DNA of 64,000 bases from Tabrizicola oligotrophica (GTDB lineage Bacteria; Pseudomonadota; Alphaproteobacteria; Rhodobacterales; Rhodobacteraceae): contig NZ_JAAIVJ010000002.1 of the NCBI RefSeq assembly GCF_011008935.1, positions 372,001-436,000 on the forward strand, read 5' to 3'. The notes beneath the pieces are model-generated. The model was not told where the DNA came from, did not search any database, and worked only from the letters and a program-made list of their open reading frames with translations. Positions 49,271 to 58,133 of this stretch are shown here, piece by piece (the first letter of the stretch is position 1; the number at the start of each line of letters is the position of its first letter). Made by a program: the position numbers and the translations under genes.

Positions 49271-51298
49271 ATGTCGATCGTTCGCACGCTTCCGTGTCCT
49301 GTGGCCGAGACCCCCGATCTGGGGATCGTCCTGTCCGACGGCTGCCGGCTGTCGGCGCGGGTCTGGATGCCCGAAGATGCCTTGGCCCGCCCGGTGCCGG
49401 CCATTCTGGAATACATTCCCTATCGCAAGCGCGACGGTACCTTGCCGCGCGACGAGATGATGCATCCGTATTTTGCCGGGCATGGCTATGCCGCCGTGCG
49501 GGTCGACATGCGGGGCTGCGGCGACAGTCAGGGGCTGATCGCCGACGAGTACACCGAGCAGGAACTGCGAGATGCCGAGGAGGTGATCGGCTGGCTGGCG
49601 GCGCAACCCTGGTGCAGCGGGTCGGTCGGGATGATGGGCAAGAGTTGGGGCGGTTTCAACTGCCTGCAAACCGCCTTTCGCCAGCCGCCGGCACTGAAGG
49701 CCGTGGTGTCGGTCTGCTCGACCACCGACCGGTTCGCCGACGACATCCATTTCAAGGGCGGCTGCCTTCTGGGCGAGAATTTCGGCTGGGGGGCGGTGAT
49801 GCTCTCCTATTCCAGCCGGCCGGCCGATCCGGCCTTGCGCGCCGACTGGCGGGCCGACTGGCTGGCCCGGCTGGAGGCCGAGCCCTGGCTGGCGCCGCGC
49901 TGGGCCGGGCATCAGGCGCGGGACGCCTATTGGAAGCACGGCTCGGTCTGCGAGGATTTTGCCCGGATGACCGTTCCGGTGCAGATCTGGGGCGGCTGGG
50001 CCGACAATTACATGAACACCGTGGCGGCGCTGGTGGAAAATTGCGCCGGGCCGGTCAAGGGCATCGTCGGGCCCTGGGTGCACCAGTATCCCCATACCGC
50101 TGTGCCGGGGCCGCGGATCGGCTTTCTGCAAGAGGCGTTGCGCTGGTGGGACCGCTGGCTGAAGGGCATCGAGAACGGGGCCGAGGCGGATCCGGCCTAT
50201 CGAGTGTACCGGCTGGAGTCGGAAGCCCCCGATGCCAGTGCAAAGCATCGGGCGGGCGAATGGGTGGCCGAGGCTGTCTGGCCCAGCCCGCGGGTGCGGC
50301 GGGAGATGTGGCATCTGGGCCAACCCCCGGGGGTTTCACACCCCCGGGCCCCCGTGGGATATTTGAGCCACATTGAAGGCGAAGTTCGGGCAGAGATTGC
50401 CACGCCGCAGCATCTGGGCATGCACACCGGCGAGTTCTTCCCGATGGGGCTGAATGCCGAGATGCCGGGGGATCAGGCGGGCGACGATGCGCTGTCGGTC
50501 TGTTTCGACGGGTCGGTGCTGGCGGCGCCGCTGGACTTGATCGGCGCGACGCGACTGTCGTTGCGGCTGTCCTCCGATCAACCTCTGGGCTTCGTCGTGG
50601 CGCGGCTGTGCGATGTCGGGCCGGATGGGGCCTCGGTGCGGATTGCCCATGGCATGCTGAACCTGTGCCACCGTAACGGCATGGAAACCCCTGCGCCGCT
50701 GGTCCCGGGAGAGGTGGTGGAGGTTGCCTTCGACATCGACCAGATGGCCTATCGGCTGGCCGCCGGACACCGCTTGCGGCTGGCGCTGTCGAACAGTTAC
50801 TGGCCATTTGTCTGGCCCTCGCCGCAGGCCGGCCGGCTGACCCTGACTGGCGGTCGTCTGGACCTGCCGGTGCATCAGGGCGCGGGAACGGAGTGGGCTC
50901 CGCCGCCCGCCGAGCATGCAAGCCCGTGGAAACACAAGGTTCTGCGTGCGGCCCAGACCACGCGCAAGATCGAGACGGATCTGATGTCGGGCAGGGTCGC
51001 GCTGGTGATTCGCGACGATCTGGGCGATGCCGAGAACCTCGATCACGGGCTTTGCACCGGCGAGACCATGACTGAACTGTGGGAGATTCACCCCGATGAT
51101 CCCCTGTCGGCGCGCGCCGTCCACACCTGGGAGCAGCGGCTGTCGCGCGGCGACTGGCGGGTGCGGACCGAGGCCAGGGCCGAGATGACGGCGACCGCCA
51201 GCCACCTGCGGTTGCAGGCCCGGCTGACCGCCTATGAGGGCGATGAAAAGGTCTTTGAGCGCCACTTTGACGAGGAGGTGCCGCGCCAGTTTGTCTGA
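49271..51298 (+). CDS. CocE/NonD-family hydrolase (X-Pro dipeptidyl-peptidase/cocaine esterase type) with in-frame repeat insertion
   Basis: This 675-aa serine hydrolase has an alpha/beta core (about 1-345) with nucleophile S125 in GMMGKSWGGFN, D in VRVDMRGCGDS, and the acid/histidine region PVQIWGGWADNYMN...GPWVHQYPH. A C-terminal jelly-roll domain begins near 380. Between the two, residues about 351-372 (QPPGVSHPRAP, then VGYLSHIEGEV) are encoded by a copy of the intergenic repeat family, read in frame. AGGGGGA fits the ATG at 49271 better than the one at 49265. The substrate is unknown. Neighbouring transporter genes suggest a peptide-like or ester substrate. Confidence 0.87.
   Translation: MSIVRTLPCPVAETPDLGIVLSDGCRLSARVWMPEDALARPVPAILEYIPYRKRDGTLPRDEMMHPYFAGHGYAAVRVDMRGCGDSQGLIADEYTEQELRDAEEVIGWLAAQPWCSGSVGMMGKSWGGFNCLQTAFRQPPALKAVVSVCSTTDRFADDIHFKGGCLLGENFGWGAVMLSYSSRPADPALRADWRADWLARLEAEPWLAPRWAGHQARDAYWKHGSVCEDFARMTVPVQIWGGWADNYMNTVAALVENCAGPVKGIVGPWVHQYPHTAVPGPRIGFLQEALRWWDRWLKGIENGAEADPAYRVYRLESEAPDASAKHRAGEWVAEAVWPSPRVRREMWHLGQPPGVSHPRAPVGYLSHIEGEVRAEIATPQHLGMHTGEFFPMGLNAEMPGDQAGDDALSVCFDGSVLAAPLDLIGATRLSLRLSSDQPLGFVVARLCDVGPDGASVRIAHGMLNLCHRNGMETPAPLVPGEVVEVAFDIDQMAYRLAAGHRLRLALSNSYWPFVWPSPQAGRLTLTGGRLDLPVHQGAGTEWAPPPAEHASPWKHKVLRAAQTTRKIETDLMSGRVALVIRDDLGDAENLDHGLCTGETMTELWEIHPDDPLSARAVHTWEQRLSRGDWRVRTEARAEMTATASHLRLQARLTAYEGDEKVFERHFDEEVPRQFV
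50350..50380 (+). repeat. Dispersed repeat family 1, copy F, inside a coding region
   Basis: It matches copy A (4495-4525) at 30 of 31 positions and is likewise preceded by a C/G-run inverted repeat (50323-50348). It reads through the CocE-like gene without stop or frameshift. Confidence 0.78.
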
Positions 51299-51407
51299 CC
51301 GGGCCGCCGGCAAGAATCGTTGCCAGCCCAGGTGCTTCACGATTTAGTAGGTCTCAAATCAACAAGAAGGCACCGGCAATCCGGGCCAAACGCAGGGAGA
51401 AAAATCT

Positions 51408-52997
51408 ATGTCCGATCAACTCGACCAGATGATTGCGCGCGTCCGCAAGGGCGCGATGACGCGGCGCGAATTCGTTGGCCGTACTACGGCGATGGGGATT
51501 TCGGCGGGCCTCGCCGGGGCGCTGTTCACCAAGGCCGCCCATGCGGAAGAGGCCAAGAAAGGCGGCATCATCCGGGTCGGGATGCAGGGCGGTGAATCGA
51601 CCAACAGCCTTGACCCGGCGCTGGCCGCTTCGGAAGTGCCGTTCCAGGTCAACATGACCTGGGGCGAGATGCTGGTCGACGTGAACCCCGACGGCTCGAT
51701 CGACCACCGCATTGCCGAGGAAATCTCCTCCTCGCCCGACGCGACCGAGTGGAAGTTCAAGATCCGCGCCGGCGTCGAGTTCCACGACGGCAAGACCGTG
51801 ACCGCCGATGACGTGGTGGCGACGCTGAAGCGCCACACCGACGAGAAGGCGCAGTCGGGCGCCCTGGGCATCGTGCAGGGCATCACCGACATGAAGGCCG
51901 AAGGTGACATGGTCACGCTGAAGCTGAACGCCGCCAACGCCGACCTGCCCTATCTGATGGCCGACTATCACCTGATGATCCAACCCGGCGGCGGCGTGGA
52001 CAATCCGGCGGCAGGCATTGGTGCCGGCCCCTACAAGGTGGTGGTGAACGAGCCCGGCGTGCGCCACACCTTCGTCAAGCATGCCAACTATTTCGACAGC
52101 ACCATCGGCCACGCCGACGAAATCGAGATTCTGGTCATCAACGACAACACCGCCCGTACCGCCGCGCTGCAATCGGGTCAGGTTCACATGATCAACCGGG
52201 TGGACCCGAAGATCGTGGAACTGCTGAAGGGCGTTCCGGGCATCCAGATCCGTTCGGCCGCCGGTCGCGGGCACTATGTGTTCATCATGCATGTCGACAA
52301 GGCACCGTTCGACAACAACGATCTCCGGATGGCGCTGAAACTGGCGATCAACCGTCAGGAGCAGGTCGACAAGATCCTGGGCGGTCTGGGCAAGCCCGGC
52401 AATGACTTCCCGATCAATGCCGCGTATCCCCTGTTCGACGAGACCATCCCGCAGCGCGAATACGATGCCGCCGCCGCCGCCGAGTTCTACAAGAAATCCG
52501 GCCATGACGGCAGCCCGATCATCCTTGCCACTGCGCCGGGTGCCTTCCCGGGGGCGGTGGATGCCGCCAACCTGTTTGCCGCTTCGGCCAAGGCCGCCGG
52601 CATTCCGCTGGAAGTGAAGCTGGAGCCCGATGACGGCTACTGGTCGAACGTCTGGAACGTCGCGCCGTTCTGCGCCTCCTACTGGGGCGGCCGTCCGGTG
52701 CAGGACCAGATGTATTCCACCGCCTATCTGTCCACCGCAGAATGGAACGACACCAAGTTCAAGAACGCCAAGTTCGACGAGCTGCTGCTGGCGGCGCGCG
52801 GTGAACTGGATGCGGCCAAGCGCAAGGGTCAGTATTCGGAAATGGCGCATATCCTGCGCGACGAGGGTGGCCTGATCCTGCCGATGTTCAACGACTTCGT
52901 GTCGGGCGTGTCCGAAGCGGTCGGCGGCTGGGTCGACGATCCGAACGGCGAGCTGATGAACGGCCGGGCGCAGGTGCGCTGCTGGCTGAACGCCTGA
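51408..52997 (+). CDS. Oligopeptide/nickel-type ABC transporter substrate-binding protein (Tat signal)
   Basis: This 529-aa SBP_bac_5 family protein has a twin-arginine signal: MTRREFVGRTTAMGISAGLAGALFTKAAHA at about 17-46. Family segments are NSLDPALAASEVPFQVNMTWGEMLVDV, WKFKIRAGVEFHDGKTVTADDVVATLKRH and DLRMALKLAINRQEQVDKI. It binds the imported solute for the permeases that follow. Ligands of this family include peptides, opines and glycosides, so substrate cannot be read from sequence alone. Confidence 0.92.
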   Translation: MSDQLDQMIARVRKGAMTRREFVGRTTAMGISAGLAGALFTKAAHAEEAKKGGIIRVGMQGGESTNSLDPALAASEVPFQVNMTWGEMLVDVNPDGSIDHRIAEEISSSPDATEWKFKIRAGVEFHDGKTVTADDVVATLKRHTDEKAQSGALGIVQGITDMKAEGDMVTLKLNAANADLPYLMADYHLMIQPGGGVDNPAAGIGAGPYKVVVNEPGVRHTFVKHANYFDSTIGHADEIEILVINDNTARTAALQSGQVHMINRVDPKIVELLKGVPGIQIRSAAGRGHYVFIMHVDKAPFDNNDLRMALKLAINRQEQVDKILGGLGKPGNDFPINAAYPLFDETIPQREYDAAAAAEFYKKSGHDGSPIILATAPGAFPGAVDAANLFAASAKAAGIPLEVKLEPDDGYWSNVWNVAPFCASYWGGRPVQDQMYSTAYLSTAEWNDTKFKNAKFDELLLAARGELDAAKRKGQYSEMAHILRDEGGLILPMFNDFVSGVSEAVGGWVDDPNGELMNGRAQVRCWLNA

Positions 52998-53007
52998 GGC
53001 CGGGTCC

Positions 53008-53964
53008 TTGCATCCGGTTCTGAAACTGGTGGTCCAGCGCGTTGCGCTGGGCCTCCTGCTCCTTCTCGCCGTTTCGGCTGTGATCTTTCTGGGGGTCGAG
53101 GCCCTGCCGGGTGATACCGCGCAGGCTATTCTTGGCCAACAGGCGACACCCGAGGCATTGGCCAACCTGCGGGAACAGATGGGGCTCGATCAGCCCGCCT
53201 TGACCCGCTACTTCCAGTGGCTTGGCGGGGTCGTGCAGGGCGATCTGGGCACGGCCCTGACCAACAAGGCCGATATTGCCCAATCCATCGGGCAACGCCT
53301 TGGCAACACGCTGTTTCTGGCCGGATGTGCCGCCGCGATCTCGGTGCCGCTGGCGATCCTGCTGGGCCTCATCGCGGCCCGCTATGCCGGGCGCTGGCCT
53401 GACAAGCTGATTTCCGGGGTGACCTTGACCACGATCTCGCTGCCCGAATTCGTCGCGGCCTATTTCGTGATCTTCCTGCTGACGCAGGTCTTCCCGATCT
53501 TCCAGCCGGTTGCCATGGTGTTTCCGGGCATGAGCTTCTGGGCCAAGCTGCACGCCGTGGCCCTGCCGGTGATCGTGCTGGTTCTGGTCGTGCTGGCGCA
53601 TATGATGCGGATGACCCGCGCGGCGATCCTGAACGTCATGCAGTCGGCCTATATCGAGACGGCAGAGCTGAAGGGTCTCACGCCGATGCAGGTGGTCTGG
53701 CGCCATGCCTTCCCGAACGCCATCGCGCCGGTGGTCTCGGTGGTCATGCTGAACCTTGCCTATCTGGTGGTTGGCGTCGTCGTGGTGGAAGTTGTCTTTG
53801 GCTACAATGCCTTGGGGCAATACCTCGTCGACCACGTGACCAAGCGTGACGTGCCGGTGGTGCAGGCCGTGGGCCTGATCTTCGCCGCCGTCTACATCTT
53901 CCTCAACATGGCGGCGGACGTGATTGCCATCGTCGCGAACCCGCGCCTGAGGCACCCGAAATGA
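53008..53964 (+). CDS. ABC transporter permease (DppB type)
   Basis: This 318-aa inner-membrane permease starts at a TTG (LHPVLKLVVQRVALGLLLLLAV), 10 bases after the SBP stop, with GAGG near it. It has six hydrophobic segments, the DppB-type QMGLDQPALTRYFQWLGGVVQGDLG and the EAA loop ETAELKGLTPMQVVWRHAFPNAIAPV. It overlaps the next permease by four bases (ATGA). A unit of the peptide-type importer. Confidence 0.9.
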   Translation: MHPVLKLVVQRVALGLLLLLAVSAVIFLGVEALPGDTAQAILGQQATPEALANLREQMGLDQPALTRYFQWLGGVVQGDLGTALTNKADIAQSIGQRLGNTLFLAGCAAAISVPLAILLGLIAARYAGRWPDKLISGVTLTTISLPEFVAAYFVIFLLTQVFPIFQPVAMVFPGMSFWAKLHAVALPVIVLVLVVLAHMMRMTRAAILNVMQSAYIETAELKGLTPMQVVWRHAFPNAIAPVVSVVMLNLAYLVVGVVVVEVVFGYNALGQYLVDHVTKRDVPVVQAVGLIFAAVYIFLNMAADVIAIVANPRLRHPK

Positions 53965-54776
53965 GAATGCCACTTTCCGCCATCATCGGGCTGGTGCTGA
54001 CCGGGGCCTTCCTGTTCGTCGGCCTCTTTGCCCAGTTCATCGCGCCCTATCCGATCGATTCCGCCGTCGGCGGCGTGTGGGAGGGGCCGAGCGCCGCCTA
54101 CTGGCTCGGCACCGACACCATCGGCCGCGACATCGTTTCCCGCCTGATCTACGGTGCGCAGGTGACGATCTTTGTCGCGCTCGCCTCCTCGATCCTCGCC
54201 TTCTCGCTCGGCTCGTTCCTCGGCTTCTTCGCGGCCGTGCGCGGCGGCTGGATCGACCAGACCCTTTCCCGCATCGTCGATCTGGTGATGGCGATCCCCT
54301 CGCTGATCGTGGCGCTGGTCATGCTGTCGGTGTTGCCGCTGAACCTCACCGTGCTGATCCTCGTGATGGGCGTTCTCGATTCAACCCGCGTCTTCCGCCT
54401 CAGCCGCGCTGTCGCCATGGACATCACCGTGATGGACTATGTCGAGGCCGCCAAGCTGCGCGGCGAAAAGCAGGGCTGGATCATCTTCCGCGAGATCCTG
54501 CCCAACGCGCTCTCGCCGCTCGTCGCCGAGTTTGGCCTGCGCTTCATCTTCGCGGTGCTGTTCATCTCCACCCTGTCGTTCCTCGGCCTTGGCATCCAGC
54601 CGCCGCTGACCGACTGGGGCGGCATGGTGAAGGAAAACAAGGACGGGCTGATCTACGGCAAGGCCGCCGCCCTGATGCCCGCCATGGCGATTGCCGCGCT
54701 GGCAATCTCGGTCAACCTCGTTGCCGACTGGATCCTGTCGCGCACCTCCAGCCTGAAAGGGGGCCGCGGTGGCTGA
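53961..54776 (+). CDS. ABC transporter permease (DppC type)
   Basis: This 271-aa inner-membrane permease is paired with DppB. It has the typical N-terminal anchor, then WLGTDTIGRDIVSRLIYGAQVTIFVAL (GTD..GRD..SR...G is a DppC hallmark) and the EAA loop EAAKLRGEKQGWIIFREILPNALSPLV. Its end overlaps the ATPase start by eight bases. The importer unit SBP-B-C-ATPase is complete here. Confidence 0.92.
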   Translation: MRMPLSAIIGLVLTGAFLFVGLFAQFIAPYPIDSAVGGVWEGPSAAYWLGTDTIGRDIVSRLIYGAQVTIFVALASSILAFSLGSFLGFFAAVRGGWIDQTLSRIVDLVMAIPSLIVALVMLSVLPLNLTVLILVMGVLDSTRVFRLSRAVAMDITVMDYVEAAKLRGEKQGWIIFREILPNALSPLVAEFGLRFIFAVLFISTLSFLGLGIQPPLTDWGGMVKENKDGLIYGKAAALMPAMAIAALAISVNLVADWILSRTSSLKGGRGG

Positions 54777-56403
54777 TACCCTGCTGTCGTTCAACAATCT
54801 GAAAATCGAAGCCACCGCCTATCCGCCGGGCGAACCGCCGCGCCATGTGGTGCTGGTCGATGGCGTGTCGGTGTCGGTCGAAAAGGGCAAGGTTCTGGGC
54901 CTGATCGGCGAAAGCGGCGCCGGCAAGTCCACCATCGGGCTTTCGGCCATGTCCTTCGGCCGCGGCGGCGTGCGCCTGACCGGGGGCGAGATCGTGCTGA
55001 ACGGCCGCGACATCCGCACTGCCAGCGCCGGCGCCCTGCGCGACCTGCGGGGCAGGGAAGTCACCTATGTCGCCCAATCGGCGGCGGCCAGCTTCAACCC
55101 GGCGAAAAAGCTGATGGAGCAGGTGATCGAAACCTCGGTCGCCCATGGCGTGATGACCAAGGCCGAGGCCGAGGCCCGGGCGGTTTCGCTGTTCCGCCAG
55201 CTCTCGTTGCCGAACCCCGAAACCATCGGTAACCGCTACCCGCATCAGGTCTCCGGCGGCCAGCTCCAGCGGGTCATGACCGCGATGGCGCTCTGCCCCA
55301 AGCCCGACCTCGTGATCTTCGACGAACCCACCACCGCGCTTGACGTGACGACCCAGATCGACGTGCTGGCGGCGATCAAGCGGGCGATCCACGAAACCGG
55401 GGTCGCCGCGCTTTACATCACCCATGACCTCGCCGTGGTGGCGCAGGTCGCCGATGACATCCTTGTGCTGCGCCACGGCAAGAAGGTGGAATACGGCAGC
55501 ACCGACCAGATCATCAACGCCCCGAAGGAAGCCTACACGCAGGCCCTCGTCTCGGTCCGCTCCATCGACCACGCCGAAAAGCCGCAGGCCGCGCCGGTGC
55601 TGTCGGTGCAGAACGTCACCGCCCGCTACAAGGGCACGAGTTTCGACGTGCTGAAGAATGTCACCGTCGATGTGGCGCCGGGCCAGACGCTGGCCATCGT
55701 CGGCGAAAGCGGCTCCGGCAAGTCGACGCTTGCCCGCGCCATCACCGGCCTGCTGCCGCCCGCCTCGGGCCGCATCACCTTTGCCGGCCGCACGCTCTCG
55801 GCAGACCTCGCCGGGCGCACGAAGGACGATCTGCGCGAACTCCAGATGATCTACCAGATGGCCGACGTGGCGATGAACCCGCGCCAGACCGTCGGCACCA
55901 TCATCGGCCGCCCGCTGGAATTCTATTTCGGCCTGAAGGGGGCAGAAAAAGAGAAGCGCATTCAGGAACTTCTCGACCAGATCGAGATGGGCAAAGGCTA
56001 TGCCGACCGCTATCCGGCGGAACTCTCCGGCGGCCAGAAGCAGCGCGTCTGCATCGCCCGGGCGCTGGCGGCCAAACCGAAGCTCATCATCTGCGACGAG
56101 GTGACCTCCGCGCTCGACCCGCTGGTCGCCGACGGCATCCTGAAGCTGCTGCTCGATCTTCAGGCCCGCGAGAATGTCGCCTATCTGTTCATCACCCATG
56201 ACCTTGCCACAGTGAAGGCCATCGCCGACAAGATCGCGGTGATGTTCAAGGGCCAGGTGGTGCGCTACGGCCAGAAGACCGACGTGCTGACCCCGCCCTT
56301 CGACGATTACACCGATCTCCTGCTTTCCTCGGTTCCGGAAATGAAACTTGGCTGGCTGGAAGACGTCCTGACAACCCGCAAGATGGAATCCGCCGGAAAC
56401 TGA
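54769..56403 (+). CDS. ABC transporter ATP-binding protein, fused DppD-DppF type
   Basis: This 544-aa protein with GTG start has two complete ATPase domains. The first has Walker A GLIGESGAGKSTIG near 46 and signature VSGGQLQRVMTAMAL near 162. The second has Walker A GESGSGKSTLARA near 310 and signature LSGGQKQRVCIARALA near 424. Each has a Walker B aspartate followed by E (VIFDEPTTALD, IICDEVTSALD). It drives the two permeases. The fused arrangement is common in alphaproteobacterial peptide-type importers. Confidence 0.93.
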   Translation: MADTLLSFNNLKIEATAYPPGEPPRHVVLVDGVSVSVEKGKVLGLIGESGAGKSTIGLSAMSFGRGGVRLTGGEIVLNGRDIRTASAGALRDLRGREVTYVAQSAAASFNPAKKLMEQVIETSVAHGVMTKAEAEARAVSLFRQLSLPNPETIGNRYPHQVSGGQLQRVMTAMALCPKPDLVIFDEPTTALDVTTQIDVLAAIKRAIHETGVAALYITHDLAVVAQVADDILVLRHGKKVEYGSTDQIINAPKEAYTQALVSVRSIDHAEKPQAAPVLSVQNVTARYKGTSFDVLKNVTVDVAPGQTLAIVGESGSGKSTLARAITGLLPPASGRITFAGRTLSADLAGRTKDDLRELQMIYQMADVAMNPRQTVGTIIGRPLEFYFGLKGAEKEKRIQELLDQIEMGKGYADRYPAELSGGQKQRVCIARALAAKPKLIICDEVTSALDPLVADGILKLLLDLQARENVAYLFITHDLATVKAIADKIAVMFKGQVVRYGQKTDVLTPPFDDYTDLLLSSVPEMKLGWLEDVLTTRKMESAGN

Positions 56404-56412
56404 GTATCCCGG

Positions 56413-56452
56413 CCTTTCATACTGGCCCAAATATCCCCGCCGGAGGCTCTGA
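56413..56452 (-). repeat. Dispersed repeat family 1, copy G
   Basis: A single inverted-orientation unit (cctttcatactggcccaaat, then atccccgccggaggctctga) in the 78-base gap between the ATPase and phosphodiesterase genes. It matches the right arm of pair C most closely. Confidence 0.7.
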
Positions 56453-56481
56453 CGGCCCCGGCGGGCGCAAGGTTTCAGACC

Positions 56482-57321
56482 ATGACAAAACGCAAGCTCC
56501 TGCTCATCATCCTTGACGGCGTGCCTTACCGCAACTGGCGCCGGCTCTTTGGCAATCTCGAGGGCTGGGTCGCCCATGGCGACGCCTCGGTCCACCGTAT
56601 CCGCGCCGTGCTGCCGTCGACCAGCGCCTCCTGCTATGCCTCGATCCACACCGGCGTGCCGCCGCAGGTGCATCGGGTCTGGGGCAATGAGGCGGTCTAC
56701 CGACTGGAGCAGCCCGACATCTTTTCCGAGACCACCAAGGCGGGGCTGAAGACCGGGGCGGTGACCCACAGCTTCTGGTCGGAATTCTTCAACCGCGCGC
56801 CCTTCGACGTTGTCCGCGATATCGAATATGACGAGCCGGGCGGCCCGATCACCCATGGCCGCTTCCACACCATGACCGGCTACGGCAACATCAACCAGAT
56901 GACGCCCTCGGACGTCGATCTCTTCGCCACGCTGACCCGCCTGACCGAGGTGCATGGCATCGACTACGGCATCCTGCATACCTGCACGCTGGACAGCATG
57001 GGCCACAGATTCTTCCATGACTGCGAGGAGATGGATCACGCCTGCTATGTGATGGACGCCATGCTGGCGCCCTTCCTGCAACGCTGGCGCGACAACGGTT
57101 ATGAGGTGATTGTCACCGCCGATCACGGGCAGGACGAGCGCGGGCACCATGGCGGCACCGGCGAATTGCAGCAGGACGCGGCGTTCTACTATTTCGGCGA
57201 CAGCGCGATGCCGGCATCGGATGTGGTGCTGGACCAATTGGCGCTGGCGCCCTCGATCCTGACCCGGCTGGGCGTGCCGGTGCCGCCGACGATGAAGGCG
57301 AAACCGTTCTTTTCGGCGTAA
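56482..57321 (+). CDS. Alkaline phosphatase superfamily phosphodiesterase/nucleotide pyrophosphatase-like protein
   Basis: This 279-aa AlkP-fold hydrolase has the first metal aspartate in LLIILDGVPYRNW and a nucleophile Thr/Ser in VLPSTSASCYASIHTG near residue 53. DSMGHRFFHD and the final metal motif VTADHGQDERGHHGG near 213-227 complete the site. The pattern is closest to nucleotide pyrophosphatase/phosphodiesterase and phosphonoacetate-hydrolase-like members. No signal peptide, so it acts in the cytoplasm on an imported phosphorylated or sulfated compound. It is the last plus-strand gene of the 49-57 kb module. Confidence 0.82.
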   Translation: MTKRKLLLIILDGVPYRNWRRLFGNLEGWVAHGDASVHRIRAVLPSTSASCYASIHTGVPPQVHRVWGNEAVYRLEQPDIFSETTKAGLKTGAVTHSFWSEFFNRAPFDVVRDIEYDEPGGPITHGRFHTMTGYGNINQMTPSDVDLFATLTRLTEVHGIDYGILHTCTLDSMGHRFFHDCEEMDHACYVMDAMLAPFLQRWRDNGYEVIVTADHGQDERGHHGGTGELQQDAAFYYFGDSAMPASDVVLDQLALAPSILTRLGVPVPPTMKAKPFFSA

Positions 57322-57372
57322 CTCCTCGGGTGGCTTCGCCTTCTCGTCGTGACACCGAAGAGCGGCGAAGCC
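57322..57372. repeat. Repeat family 2, copy 2 / bidirectional terminator-like hairpin
   Basis: The 9-bp stem ggcttcgcc/ggcgaagcc (57332-57340 with 57364-57372) lies between convergent genes. The left part ctcctcgggtggcttcgcct, then tctcgtcg, matches the gshB-comM gap (23090 onward) with three differences. Confidence 0.6.
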
Positions 57373-57383
57373 GACGATGAGGT

Positions 57384-58133
57384 TCAGGCCGCGTAGGTCG
57401 AGCCTTCTTCGTCAAGAATGGCCTTCATCTCGCGCAGATGCGCCTCGGCAAAGCCGGGGTAATCCTCCCATTCCCGCGCGGTCTTTTCGGCGACCGTATC
57501 GGGCAGCACCCGCAGCTTCTGCCCGGTCTGCAAGGCGCGGATATAGGTCTCCGCCGCCCGTTCGAAATAATAAAGCCGGTTGAAGGCTTCGGCCACCGTC
57601 TGCCCGACCACCAGCACGCCATGGTTGCCCATGATCATCGTGGTGATCTTCGGGTCCGCCAGCATCGCCGCGCAGCGCGCGCCTTCCTCTTCAAAGGCCA
57701 TGCCGCCGTAATGGTCGTCCACCACATGCCGGCCAAAGAACATCGCGGTGTTCTGGTCGATGGCGGGCAGGCGCGAGTCGGCGAGGCTGGCCAGCACGGT
57801 GGCATGAATGGAATGCACATGCATCACGCAGCGGGCATGCGGCAGGGCGCGGTGGATCGCGCCATGCAGGCCCCAGGCGGTGGGATCGGGCGCATCGGGG
57901 CGCTGCATCGTTTCGGGATCATTGGCGTCGATCTCGACCAGGCTCGACGCGGTGATCCGGCTGAAATGCCGCCCGTTCGGGTTGATGAGAAAGCGCGAGC
58001 CAGCCTCATTCACGGCCAGCGAAAAGTGGTTTGCCACCGCCTCATGCAGGTTCAGCCGTGCCGTCCAGCGAAAGGCTGCGGCTATGTCGACGCGTTCGGC
58101 CCAATGGGTCAGGTTCGGCAGCGGGGCGTTCAT
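57384..58133 (-). CDS. Class II aldolase/adducin-family protein
   Basis: This 249-aa zinc-dependent aldolase-fold protein has metal histidines in CVMHVHSIHATVLASLA (HxH near 104-106) and a further one in HVVDDHYGG. IMGNHGVLVVGQTVAEAFNRLYYFERAAETYIRALQ is the family hallmark. Typical members act on fuculose-phosphate-like or ribulose-phosphate-like substrates, but several cleave other hydroxy compounds. The start is coupled to the upstream hydrolase stop (ATGA). Substrate unknown. Confidence 0.87.
   Translation of the reverse strand: MNAPLPNLTHWAERVDIAAAFRWTARLNLHEAVANHFSLAVNEAGSRFLINPNGRHFSRITASSLVEIDANDPETMQRPDAPDPTAWGLHGAIHRALPHARCVMHVHSIHATVLASLADSRLPAIDQNTAMFFGRHVVDDHYGGMAFEEEGARCAAMLADPKITTMIMGNHGVLVVGQTVAEAFNRLYYFERAAETYIRALQTGQKLRVLPDTVAEKTAREWEDYPGFAEAHLREMKAILDEEGSTYAA

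Noticed and set aside
50321-50382. Possible frameshift or gene split caused by the repeat in the CocE-like gene
   Set aside because: The frame is continuous through the repeat and the C-terminal domain follows in the same frame.
54712-57237. 841-codon open frame antisense to the fused ATPase and AlkP-type gene
   Set aside because: Shadow frame without domain or ribosome-binding site.
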